This document shows, piece after piece, positions 16,981 to 25,285 of a stretch of 64,000 nt of DNA. The stretch comes from Candidatus Binataceae bacterium. Lineage in GTDB: Bacteria > Desulfobacterota > Binatia > Binatales > Binataceae. Made by a program: the position numbers and the translations under genes. The notes below the pieces were generated by a model, which saw only the letters and a program-made list of their open reading frames with translations, made no database searches and had not been told where the DNA came from. Position 1 is the first letter of the stretch. Each line of letters opens with the position of its first letter. Location of the stretch: positions 1-64,000 of the forward strand of contig DATJMX010000010.1 of NCBI GenBank assembly GCA_035508495.1, read 5' to 3'.

Positions 16981-18687
16981 TTATGCGTTTGCGAGGGGAC
17001 CGCGCAGCAGCTTGCCCGGCAGATTGCCCGTGTGCTCGTTGTTGCGCAGCACGACCTGGCCGTTGACAACGGTCGCCTTGAGGCCGTCGGCCTTCTGCTT
17101 GAGGCGCTTCGCGCCGGCCGGCAGATCGTGCGTGAGCTCGGGAAGCTGCGGCGTGATCTTGTCCGGATCGAATACGATCACATCGGCGAAGTTGCCCTCG
17201 CGCAACGCGCCGCGTCCCTTGAGCCCCCAATGATACGCGGGCACGAAGCTCAGGAGACGGATCGCCTGCTCTAGCGTGAGCGCCTGCTTCTCGCGAACCC
17301 AATGTGCGAGCACGTGCGTCTGCAGTGACGAATCCATGATCTGCGACACATGCGCGCCCGAGTCGGAGAACGTCACCACCGAGCGCGGATTGCGCATCAT
17401 CTCGAGCACGTGGTCCTGGTCCTCATTGACGAGGGTCTGCATGAAGAAGAGCTTCAGATTCCGCTCGAGCGCAAGATCGATCATCACCTCGACGGGATTC
17501 TTGCCGGTCGCGTCCGCGAGCTCGGCGATTGAGCGATGCGGCGGCGTCGGGCGAACGAGCGGAAACACCCACTTGAAATTCGGATAGCGAGCTTCGGCGC
17601 CCACTGCTTTCTCAGCATTCTCGGGGCGCTCCGATGCGGCCGCGACGAGCGCGCGCCGTGTCTCGGGATTGCGCAACGCGGCTTCCTGCTCTGCCAGCGG
17701 GAGCTTGCGGATCTCGCGCCACGCCGGGAGCCGATCGAACGGCAGGATCGTCTCGAAGGAGAGCAGCACGTTCAGTGAACGGCTATGCACCTGGATGAAC
17801 ATCCGGCCGCCGTCGGCGACCGCCTGATCGGCCATCTCGAAATATCGGCGCCAGTAGCCGGGAGCGCGGCGCGAGCTGAACATGCCGAACGTCACCGGCA
17901 CGCTCGTATCGACGGCCAGAGACTTGAGCCGCTTGAGATAGTCTTCGAGGCGTTCGCCCTGGGCGCCAGTATCCTCGCCGGCGATCTCGAAAATGCCGGC
18001 GCCGAGGTCACCCATCACGCCGACGAGCTGCTTCACTTCGTTCCAGTCGGCGATTCGGCTGGCGACGGGCTTGCCGTCTGGCGTCTGATGGTTGCTGGTG
18101 CGTGAGGTGGTGAAGCCGATCGCGCCGGCCTTGATCGCGTCGCGCAACTCCTGGCGCATCATGTCGAGGTCTTCGGTCGTGGCGCGCTCTTCGAACGCGC
18201 GCTGACCCATCACGTAGGTTCGCAGCGCGGAGTGTCCCATGTACGCCGCGTAGTTGATGCCCTTGGGCAGCCCATCAACCGCGTTCAGGTATTCGGCGAA
18301 TGTCGTCCACGACCACTTGATGCCGGCCTCCATCGCGTCGGGCGAAATGTCCTCGGCGCGCTCGAGGTTGCGCATCACGAGCAGCTTGTCTTTTTCGCTG
18401 CACGGTGCGAGCGAGAATCCGCAGTTGCCCATCACGACCGAAGTCACGCCATGCCAGCATGAGCAGGTGCCGAGCGCGTCCCAGAAGACCTGCGCATCCA
18501 TATGCGTATGCGCGTCGATGAGGCCCGGCGACACGATATGACCGTCGGCGTCGATGGTTTCTTTGGCGTTCTCGTTGATCCTGCCGATCGCGGCGATCTT
18601 GCCGTCCGCGATTCCGACGTCGGCGCGATAACGCGGCATCCCGGTGCCATCGATAACGGTTCCGTTGCGAATAATCAGATCGAGCAT
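16981..18687 (-). CDS. N-acyl-D-amino-acid deacylase-family amidohydrolase
   Basis: A 568-residue member of the amidohydrolase-3/D-aminoacylase family. AAGGAG precedes the ATG. It opens with the beta-sandwich LDLIIRNGTVIDGTG, then the metal motif SPGLIDAHTHMD (HxH), the Cys-containing VVMGNCGFSLAPC (the metal-bridging Cys region of D-aminoacylases), and late in the barrel FSDSGAHVS. It ends with the returning sandwich ADVIVFDPDKI. Known enzymes cut the N-acyl bond of D-amino acids; many relatives are uncharacterised. It is divergent from the aldo/keto reductase gene. Confidence 0.9.
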   Translation of the reverse strand: MLDLIIRNGTVIDGTGMPRYRADVGIADGKIAAIGRINENAKETIDADGHIVSPGLIDAHTHMDAQVFWDALGTCSCWHGVTSVVMGNCGFSLAPCSEKDKLLVMRNLERAEDISPDAMEAGIKWSWTTFAEYLNAVDGLPKGINYAAYMGHSALRTYVMGQRAFEERATTEDLDMMRQELRDAIKAGAIGFTTSRTSNHQTPDGKPVASRIADWNEVKQLVGVMGDLGAGIFEIAGEDTGAQGERLEDYLKRLKSLAVDTSVPVTFGMFSSRRAPGYWRRYFEMADQAVADGGRMFIQVHSRSLNVLLSFETILPFDRLPAWREIRKLPLAEQEAALRNPETRRALVAAASERPENAEKAVGAEARYPNFKWVFPLVRPTPPHRSIAELADATGKNPVEVMIDLALERNLKLFFMQTLVNEDQDHVLEMMRNPRSVVTFSDSGAHVSQIMDSSLQTHVLAHWVREKQALTLEQAIRLLSFVPAYHWGLKGRGALREGNFADVIVFDPDKITPQLPELTHDLPAGAKRLKQKADGLKATVVNGQVVLRNNEHTGNLPGKLLRGPLANA

Positions 18688-18871
18688 GGGCAGCTCCTTT
18701 TGGGACTTTGCGCAAAGCGATTGGTGAGACGGTCGGGGTGCATGCGAATCGTCATGCCCTCATTTTAATTCAATTCAATGCGGGCGTTGTCATCGAGATG
18801 AAATACACCTTACGACGATCGGTTTGCCACCCGCGAATTCTTATTTCTCAGATTCAGCAGCCTAATCCGCT

Positions 18872-18900
18872 TTGACAAAAACTTCAATCGGCATTAGCGT
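18872..18900 (+). promoter_or_regulatory. Candidate promoter before the aldo/keto reductase operon
   Basis: TTGACA at 18872-18877, a 17-base spacer and TAGCGT at 18895-18900 place a start point near 18907, 35 bases before the ATG. The block TTGACAAAAACTTCAA is nearly identical to that before the TetR gene at 13167, which suggests shared regulation. The -10 is weak. Confidence 0.45.
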
Positions 18901-18941
18901 GTTCCGCGGACGACCCACGATCGTAATCGGAGGCGCAGAGT

Positions 18942-19940
18942 ATGGAACTCCGACCATTCGGTAGGACCGGCATCCAGATTTCAGCCATCGGCTTCGGATG
19001 CTGGGAAATCGGCGGCGGCTACGGAAGTATCGAGGAGACCGAGTTCATCAAGGCGGTGAATCGCGCTCTCGACCTCGGCATGAACTGTTTCGACACCGCG
19101 GAGGCTTATGGCTTCGGCGCGTCGGAGACTTCGCTTGCGAAGGCGCTCGGCTCGCGGCGCAAGGAAGCGGTGATCACGACCAAGTTCGGCGTCGGCTATC
19201 CCGATAAGCCGAACTATCGCGACAGCTCCCGCCAGCGCGTCATGGAATCGATCGAGAAGAGCCTCAAGGCGCTCAACACCGATCACGTCGACGTTTACCT
19301 GATTCACTGGCCCGACCGCGTGACATCGTTCGAGGAACCGATGCGCGCGCTCGAGGACCTCGTGAAGCAGGGCAAGGCGCGTGCGGTTGGCCTGTCGAAC
19401 TTCAAGCTGAGCGAGATCGAGGCCTGCATGAAAGTGCGGCGCGTCGATGTCGTCCAGTACTGCTGGAACATGTTCGATCGCCGGATGCAGAAGGAGATCT
19501 TCCCATATTGCCGCGAGAATGGAATCGGCGTGATGGCCTACGGCTCGCTCGCCTACGGAATGCTCACCGGCACGCTCACGGAGGAATCCGCGTTCGACAA
19601 GGGCGACTGGCGCTCGCGTCGCGGCCAGCTTGGTAATCTCAACTTGTTTCAGCATCTGTTCGGCCCCGAGCATTTCCTGAAGAACCTGCGCTCAGTCGAG
19701 GACCTGAAGCCGATCGCAAAGCGCTACAACAAGACGCTGCCGCAGCTCGCGCTGCGCTGGACGCTTTCGAATCCCGTGATCAGCACGGCACTCGTCGGAT
19801 GCCGCAATCCGCGCGAGGTCGATGACAACGTCGGCGCGCTCGGCTGGACGATCTCGGACGCTGACATGAAGGAGATCGATGCGATCTTCGCTAAGCACGG
19901 CGCGATCACGATGCCGGAGCCGTGGCTCGAGACTGAGTAA
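18942..19940 (+). CDS. Aldo/keto reductase
   Basis: A 332-residue NADPH-dependent TIM-barrel reductase. GGAGG precedes the ATG. Family landmarks are GFGCWEIGGGYG, the catalytic Asp/Tyr in MNCFDTAEAYGFGASE, Lys in VITTKFGVGY, His in DVYLIHWPD, and the nucleotide-binding SNFKLSEI and C-terminal STALVGCRNPREVDDNVGA. This is the AKR subfamily with FDTAxxYG common in catabolic clusters. It heads a plus-strand run followed at 41 bases by an amidohydrolase. Confidence 0.92.
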   Translation: MELRPFGRTGIQISAIGFGCWEIGGGYGSIEETEFIKAVNRALDLGMNCFDTAEAYGFGASETSLAKALGSRRKEAVITTKFGVGYPDKPNYRDSSRQRVMESIEKSLKALNTDHVDVYLIHWPDRVTSFEEPMRALEDLVKQGKARAVGLSNFKLSEIEACMKVRRVDVVQYCWNMFDRRMQKEIFPYCRENGIGVMAYGSLAYGMLTGTLTEESAFDKGDWRSRRGQLGNLNLFQHLFGPEHFLKNLRSVEDLKPIAKRYNKTLPQLALRWTLSNPVISTALVGCRNPREVDDNVGALGWTISDADMKEIDAIFAKHGAITMPEPWLETE

Positions 19941-19981
19941 TCAACTAGCTAATTGATTGAGTAGTTTTTCGGAGGCGCGAT

Positions 19982-21373
19982 ATGTCCGTTCAAAAGTTTG
20001 CACCGATGACGAAGAACTTCCCGACCTTCGATTGCGACGCGCACGTGACCGAGCCGCCATGGCTCTGGGAGCGCGCGAAGGACTGGCTGACCAAGGACGA
20101 GTACGACGCGCTCAAGGGCACGATCTGGTGGGATCCCGAAAGTGAGCAGTTAATAGTCAATGGCAAGGCCAACGCCGGTATCGGCTCGCAGCGGATCGGC
20201 GGCACGGCCGGCGTTGTCAATGTGTTGTCGCTCGCAGGCCCCGGCCTCAAGCACGACATCCAGCGCGCGCTCAACGTGCGCAATCTCAATCCCAAGACCG
20301 CGCTCACCAAGGAGCAGGCGGCTTATATCGATCACAAGGGATCGTACGAGCCCAAACCGCGCCTCAAGGACATGGATACGCAGGGTATCGACCAGGTCAT
20401 GATCATCCCGACCGATATCGATACCTATCCGTGGCTGCTCGATGCCGTTGGCGCCAAGGCAATGTGCAAGGCCTACAACGATTGGGCGCACGAGTACTGC
20501 TCCGAGAATCCCGAGCGCCTTTACTTCGCCGCGATGCTCCCGATGCAGGATCCCAAGTTCGCCGAGATGGAAGTGTATCGCGTCGCGGCCAAGGGATGCC
20601 GCGTAGGCCTGGTGCGGCCGATCGATGCGATGGGCAACTTCCCGATTCAGCCGAAATACGATCGCGTGTGGAAGGCGATGGAAGACACGGGCGTCGTTTA
20701 CGGGATGCATCCGTTCCCGGCGTTCGGCTCGCTCAAGCCGCCCGGCTACACCGAGCAGCATTCAGGCGCCGAGCTGATCTCGCTCACCGCGACCTCGTCG
20801 GGCTTGCCGCATTCGTTCCTGATCAACGTGCAGGACTTCCAGGCCGAAGCATCGTTGTGGGTCGTGATGGTGTTGATGTCGGGATTCTTCGATCGCTACC
20901 CGAAACTGCGCGCCGCCGTGTTCGAGGCGTCCTCGACCTGGCTCAGCTTTATCCTCGACGAATGCGACAAGCACTACAAATTGTATCGTAACGAGCGCAA
21001 GTTGCGGCCGCTGAAGCAGCTCCCGAGCGAGACCTTCTTCGAGCGCTGCGTGACGGGATTCGAGGGCGACGAAGCGCCGCCGTCGCGCCTGCCCGAGTTC
21101 TACGAGAACATCCTCGCGTGGTCGTCCGACGTTTATCATCACGACGGTGACGACGTGTGGCGCGCGATCGACACGATGCGCAAGTGCGAGCTGCCCGAGG
21201 CCTACCAGGCCAAGTTCCTCGGCGGCAACGCGCGCAAGCTCTACAAAATCGACGCGCCGCGGGAGTTCATCGCCGATCGCGTAACGGAGATCGAGCGCCC
21301 CGACTGGTGGCCAACCGAAGAAGAAGTAAAGCAATCACTTAAACCCGAAGCCTCGGTATTCAGGTTCCAGTGA
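19982..21373 (+). CDS. Amidohydrolase-2 family hydrolase
   Basis: A 463-residue member, longer than the usual 350-400. The start has GGAGG upstream. Motifs are FDCDAHVTEPPWLW (D-x-H), YGMHPFPAFG (barrel His) and the terminal LAWSSDVYHHDG, where the catalytic Asp is kept. An insertion of about 90 residues after the first strand (IGSQRIGGTAGVVNVLSLAG region) is characteristic of a subgroup. It follows the aldo/keto reductase with a 41-base gap, consistent with one operon. Confidence 0.9.
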   Translation: MSVQKFAPMTKNFPTFDCDAHVTEPPWLWERAKDWLTKDEYDALKGTIWWDPESEQLIVNGKANAGIGSQRIGGTAGVVNVLSLAGPGLKHDIQRALNVRNLNPKTALTKEQAAYIDHKGSYEPKPRLKDMDTQGIDQVMIIPTDIDTYPWLLDAVGAKAMCKAYNDWAHEYCSENPERLYFAAMLPMQDPKFAEMEVYRVAAKGCRVGLVRPIDAMGNFPIQPKYDRVWKAMEDTGVVYGMHPFPAFGSLKPPGYTEQHSGAELISLTATSSGLPHSFLINVQDFQAEASLWVVMVLMSGFFDRYPKLRAAVFEASSTWLSFILDECDKHYKLYRNERKLRPLKQLPSETFFERCVTGFEGDEAPPSRLPEFYENILAWSSDVYHHDGDDVWRAIDTMRKCELPEAYQAKFLGGNARKLYKIDAPREFIADRVTEIERPDWWPTEEEVKQSLKPEASVFRFQ

Positions 21374-21404
21374 GTATGTTCGGAACCGCAAGCGCGCTGA
21401 ATAA

Positions 21405-21429
21405 CCTCGCCCGCAAAGCGCGGGTGAGG
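21405..21429. repeat. Short intergenic palindrome
   Basis: CCTCGCCCGC and GCGGGTGAGG pair over 10 bases (one G-T) around a 5-base loop, between two amidohydrolase genes. No T-run follows. The sequence resembles the CCTCxCCCGC-type intergenic palindromes often scattered through environmental genomes. Confidence 0.5.
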
Positions 21430-21465
21430 GTGCGGCGCCCGCGTCAGCACAGGAAGTAGTTGATC

Positions 21466-22749
21466 ATGCCCAACAAGCGCTTTGCAGTATTCGATGGCGA
21501 CTCGCACGTGGTCGAGCCCGCCGAGCTATGGACCAAGTATCTCGATCCCGAGTTTCGCACGCTCGGCAAATCCGCCCTCTGGCGCGAAGATGGGCAGCAC
21601 GGTTCCTATCTGAAAGTTAACGGCAAACCCTTCCGCGACACGATGAACTCCAACATCCCGCGTCACGCGATCTGGAAGCCCGGGATGCACCTCGAGGACG
21701 TCGGCGGCCTCGATCCCGAGGTTCATCATGCGGCAGTCGCTGGAGCCTCGAACGCCGAGGCTCGCCTGCGCGACATGGACGCGATGGGCATCGACCAGGC
21801 GCTGCTCTATCCGACCTGGTTCGCCGAGGGATTCCATCTCGTCGAGGATCCTGATGTCGCGTACGCGCTCGCGCGCGCATACAACGACTGGGTCGCGAAC
21901 TTCTGCCAAGCCGCGCCGGAGAGGCTTTTTGCGGCCTCGATGGTTCCGCTGCAGAACATGGACTACGCAATCGAGGAGTTGCGCCGCACGGCGAAGATGC
22001 CGTGCTTCCGCGCCGCTTTCATCCGCCCGATGTTCCTTGAAGGCCACTACTTCACGCATCCGGTTTACGATCCGCTGTGGGCCGAGATCGAAAGCCTCGG
22101 CACTACGCTCGCGGTGCATCCGACGGCAGGATTCTGGAATCCCGAGTGGACCTCGCACGGACAATTTTTCGAGAAGGTGAAGGGCCGCCTGAATCATCGC
22201 GCCTTCAGCACCGCCGGCGGGGGTGGACCAACGGCAGGTGGCGGCGGCGACATCACATTTGGATTTACCGCCTCGCCACCGCTCGGCCATCCGATTGCGC
22301 AAATCCTGGCGCCCTGGCTCGACAATCACATGTTCGTCGCCTCGACGCTGATCGGCTTCACCGTGATGCAACGCTACCCGAACATGAAAGTAGTCGTCGC
22401 GCACGGCAAAGCCTCGTGGATGGAAGAGGTCCTGGAGAAGATGGAAGCCTCGACCCGAACGATTCCACTACTCCACTACTATCCAGTGCGCACCGACACC
22501 GAGGAGATGTGGGAGGAGGGCAAGATCATGCTCGGCTTCGACGCCGAGGAGCGCCTCATCCAGAAGCTGCCCGACGACTTCGCGCACAAAGTGGTCTGGG
22601 GTTCGCGGTACCCGCATCAGGATACGACCAGCGCCTACGATGCGATCGAAATGCTCACCACGGCGCGCGTCGAAGAGCCGCTCATGGCGAGAATGCTCGG
22701 CGGCAACGCGGCAGATCAGTTCGGCGTGAAGCTGAAAACAGCAGCGTAA
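21466..22749 (+). CDS. Amidohydrolase-2 family protein with altered catalytic Asp
   Basis: A 427-residue protein. The ATG at 21466 (AGGAAG nine bases upstream) is preferred to the TTG at 21460. It keeps FDGDSHVVEPAELW (D-x-H) and the barrel His in LAVHPTAGFWNP. At the C-terminal motif it reads VVWGSRYPHQDTTS, with Arg where its neighbours and most of the family have Asp (SD-x-P/Y-H). The Gly-rich loop GGGGPTAGGGGDITFG is unusual. Either the metal site is rearranged or the protein has a non-hydrolytic role, perhaps as partner of the upstream family member. Confidence 0.88.
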   Translation: MPNKRFAVFDGDSHVVEPAELWTKYLDPEFRTLGKSALWREDGQHGSYLKVNGKPFRDTMNSNIPRHAIWKPGMHLEDVGGLDPEVHHAAVAGASNAEARLRDMDAMGIDQALLYPTWFAEGFHLVEDPDVAYALARAYNDWVANFCQAAPERLFAASMVPLQNMDYAIEELRRTAKMPCFRAAFIRPMFLEGHYFTHPVYDPLWAEIESLGTTLAVHPTAGFWNPEWTSHGQFFEKVKGRLNHRAFSTAGGGGPTAGGGGDITFGFTASPPLGHPIAQILAPWLDNHMFVASTLIGFTVMQRYPNMKVVVAHGKASWMEEVLEKMEASTRTIPLLHYYPVRTDTEEMWEEGKIMLGFDAEERLIQKLPDDFAHKVVWGSRYPHQDTTSAYDAIEMLTTARVEEPLMARMLGGNAADQFGVKLKTAA

Positions 22750-22776
22750 GAAAAAAGAAAAATCTCACCACATAGG

Positions 22777-22817
22777 CACGAAGGCACTAAGTAGAAAAAT
22801 TGCTTAGTGCCTTCGTG
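22777..22817. repeat. Perfect 15-base-arm intergenic palindrome (copy 1)
   Basis: CACGAAGGCACTAAG (22777-22791) and CTTAGTGCCTTCGTG (22803-22817) are exact complements around an 11-base A-rich loop. Weaker complementarity continues outward (CTCACCACA / GGTGGTAAG). A related but diverged palindrome lies at 25211-25260, after the next gene, so this is a small repeat family. Confidence 0.75.
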
Positions 22818-22937
22818 TTCCTGGTGGTAAGTCCTGCTCCTGGTAATGGATCCATAGCTCAATAAAGAAGTGGTCCGTTGCGAGAGCCTCTTTGCATGCG
22901 CATCCTTGCGGTGAGAAACGACCGAAGGGAGAGCATC

Positions 22938-25178
22938 ATGAAGGCTCAGCGGCGAATCGTAAATCGCGTTTGTCCTTTCTGCGAGGCGACCTGCGGCGTC
23001 GCGATCGAAGTCGAAGGCGACCAGATCGTCGCCGTGCGCGGCGACAAGGAAGATCCGTTTTCGCGCGGGTTCATCTGCCCGAAGGCATACGGGCTCAAGG
23101 CGTTCCAGCAGGACCCCGATCGTCTGAAGCAGCCGATGCGGCGCACGGCCGGCGGATGGCAGCCGATCACGTGGGAGGCAGCCTTCGCGGAGATCGAAAC
23201 GCGCCTTACCGCGATCCAACAGAAATACGGCCGCGATGCCGTCGGGATGTATTCCGGCAATCCTATCGTTCACGACCTCGCGTTGATGTACATGCCGGTG
23301 CTCGCGCGAGCGCTCGGGAGCAAGAGCCTCTTCAATGCGAGCGCGGTCGACACGCTGCCAAAGCAAGTGCAGACGGGGTTGATGTTCGGCGGGCCGTTTC
23401 CGGCGACAATTCCCGTTCCCGACATCGATCGCACCTCGTATCTGCTGATCGTCGGCGCCAATCCGGCGATCTCGCACGGCAGCCTGATGACGATGCCCGA
23501 CGCGCCCGGCCGTCTGAAGGGCGTGGTTGAGCGGGGCGGTAAACTCGTTGTCATCGACCCGCGGCGCACCGAGACTGCGAGGCTCGCAAGCGAGCATCAT
23601 TTCATTCGGCCCGGCGCCGACGCGGCGTTCCTGCTCGCGATGGTGCATACGTTGTTCGACGAAAATCTGGTGAGGCTTGGTGCGGCTGAGGACCTCATCA
23701 ATGGATTGGAAGAGGTGAAGGTTAGTGTCCGCGCATTCGCTCCTGAAGCAGTCGCGGGCTTCTGCGGAATGGATGCGGCCACGATTCGGCGGCTCGCGCG
23801 CGAGTTCGCCGCGGCACCCTCGGCGGCATGCTACGGACGCCTCGGCACCTGCGTGCAGGAGTTCGGCACGCTCTCATGCTGGGGCATCGAGCTCATGAAT
23901 ATCCTGGCCGGCAATCTTGATCGCCCGGGCGGCGTGATGTTCACGACGCCGGCGGCGCCTATTAACTCATTGTCACGGAGCAAGCCGTTTACGTTTGCGC
24001 GGTTCAGGAGCAGGGTCAGCGGCCAGCCCGAAGTCGAGGGACGAATCCCGTCGTCCACGATGGCCGAGGAGATGCTGACGCCCGGCGATGGGCAAGTGCG
24101 CGCGATGATCCTGCTAATGACGAATCCGCTGCGCAGCGCGGCCAATTCCGAGCAGCTCGAACGCGCGTTCAAAGGCCTCGAGTTCGTCGTTGCTGTCGAC
24201 TTTTATATCAACGAGACGACGCGCTACGCCGATATCATCCTGCCGACTCCGACCAATGCCGAAGCGTCGTGCTACGAGTTCGGTCTCTACCACCTGTCGG
24301 TGCGAAATGTTGCGAAGTGGTCTTCGATGGCGGTGCCGCCTAAGGCCGGTTCGCCGAGCACATGGGAAGTGATCCTGAGGCTGGGCGCGATTGCGATGGG
24401 GATCGGAAAACAATCGACGCGAGCAATCGACGACGTGGTGTTTAGTCAGATCGCCGGAACGTCGGTCGGATGCAATAGCAAGTGGGAGAATCTGACTACT
24501 GAGGAAGTGATCGCGAACCTGAAGGATTTGATCGGTCCCGAGCGGCTGGTGGACATGCTCGTGCGCATCGGGCCCTATGGCGACGGCTTCGGCCGCCGTC
24601 CCGATGGATTGACGCTCGCGAAGATCAAGGAATCCGAACATGGAATCGATCTGGGTCCGCTCGAGCCGCGGCTGCGCGAATTGCTGAACACCAGGAGCGG
24701 CAAGATCGAGCTCGCGCCGCGCGAGATGCTCGATGACTTGCCGCGCCTGCGCGCGCATATGACGACAGGCCGCGACGGCATGATTCTCATTGGGCGCCGC
24801 GACCTGCGCTGGAGCAACTCGTTTATGCACAATCTGCCGGCGCTCGTGAAAGGCCGCGATCGATGCGTGTTACAAATCTCGCCGAGCGACGCCGGCCGTT
24901 TCGGCCTCGGCGAGGGCGACTCGGCGCGTATCACGAGCAGAGTCGGCAGCGTCGTCGCACCGATCGAAATCACAACCGACCTGATGCCGGGTGTCGTCAG
25001 TCTGCCCCACGGCTGGGGTCACGACGCCGAAGGCTCTCAACTCCAAGTCGCGAAGGCGCACGCTGGGGTGAACACCAACGTCCTCACCGACGATCGCGCC
25101 TACGATGTCCTGAGCGGCACCGCCGTACTGTTCGGCACTCCGGTTCGCATCGAACCAGAGCTAGGATCAGGTAAGTAA
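22938..25178 (+). CDS. Molybdopterin oxidoreductase (DMSO-reductase superfamily), formate-dehydrogenase-like
   Basis: A 746-residue enzyme. The ATG at 22938 has GGGAG upstream and places the iron-sulfur motif correctly: Cys12, Cys15, Cys19 and Cys47 (CPFCEATC...FICPKA) bind a 4Fe-4S cluster. Molybdopterin-binding stretches include MYSGNP, LLIVGANPAISHGSLM, VVIDPRRTETA and the C-terminal VSLPHGWGHDAEG. No twin-arginine signal is seen, so it is cytoplasmic. In the region of the usual metal ligand the sequence is NASAVDTLPKQV, without Cys or Sec. No electron-transfer subunit is adjacent. Its substrate is uncertain. Confidence 0.88.
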   Translation: MKAQRRIVNRVCPFCEATCGVAIEVEGDQIVAVRGDKEDPFSRGFICPKAYGLKAFQQDPDRLKQPMRRTAGGWQPITWEAAFAEIETRLTAIQQKYGRDAVGMYSGNPIVHDLALMYMPVLARALGSKSLFNASAVDTLPKQVQTGLMFGGPFPATIPVPDIDRTSYLLIVGANPAISHGSLMTMPDAPGRLKGVVERGGKLVVIDPRRTETARLASEHHFIRPGADAAFLLAMVHTLFDENLVRLGAAEDLINGLEEVKVSVRAFAPEAVAGFCGMDAATIRRLAREFAAAPSAACYGRLGTCVQEFGTLSCWGIELMNILAGNLDRPGGVMFTTPAAPINSLSRSKPFTFARFRSRVSGQPEVEGRIPSSTMAEEMLTPGDGQVRAMILLMTNPLRSAANSEQLERAFKGLEFVVAVDFYINETTRYADIILPTPTNAEASCYEFGLYHLSVRNVAKWSSMAVPPKAGSPSTWEVILRLGAIAMGIGKQSTRAIDDVVFSQIAGTSVGCNSKWENLTTEEVIANLKDLIGPERLVDMLVRIGPYGDGFGRRPDGLTLAKIKESEHGIDLGPLEPRLRELLNTRSGKIELAPREMLDDLPRLRAHMTTGRDGMILIGRRDLRWSNSFMHNLPALVKGRDRCVLQISPSDAGRFGLGEGDSARITSRVGSVVAPIEITTDLMPGVVSLPHGWGHDAEGSQLQVAKAHAGVNTNVLTDDRAYDVLSGTAVLFGTPVRIEPELGSGK

Positions 25179-25210
25179 AACAAAGATCATCATGAAGGCA
25201 CTAAAGTACA

Positions 25211-25260
25211 GACACCAAGGGTACTAAGAAGAAATTTTCTTCCTTGGTGCCCTTCGTGTC
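25211..25260. repeat. Imperfect intergenic palindrome (copy 2), possible terminator
   Basis: GACACCAAGGGTACTAAG pairs with CTTGGTGCCCTTCGTGTC with four mismatches around an AAGAAA/TTTCTT core. A CATGAAGGCACTAAA just before it repeats part of copy 1. Downstream on the plus strand, TTATTTTTTT (25268-25277) could supply a U-tract, so the element may end transcription of the molybdopterin gene before the convergent alcohol dehydrogenase. Confidence 0.65.
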
Positions 25261-25285
25261 TTTGTGGTTATTTTTTTCTGATTGC

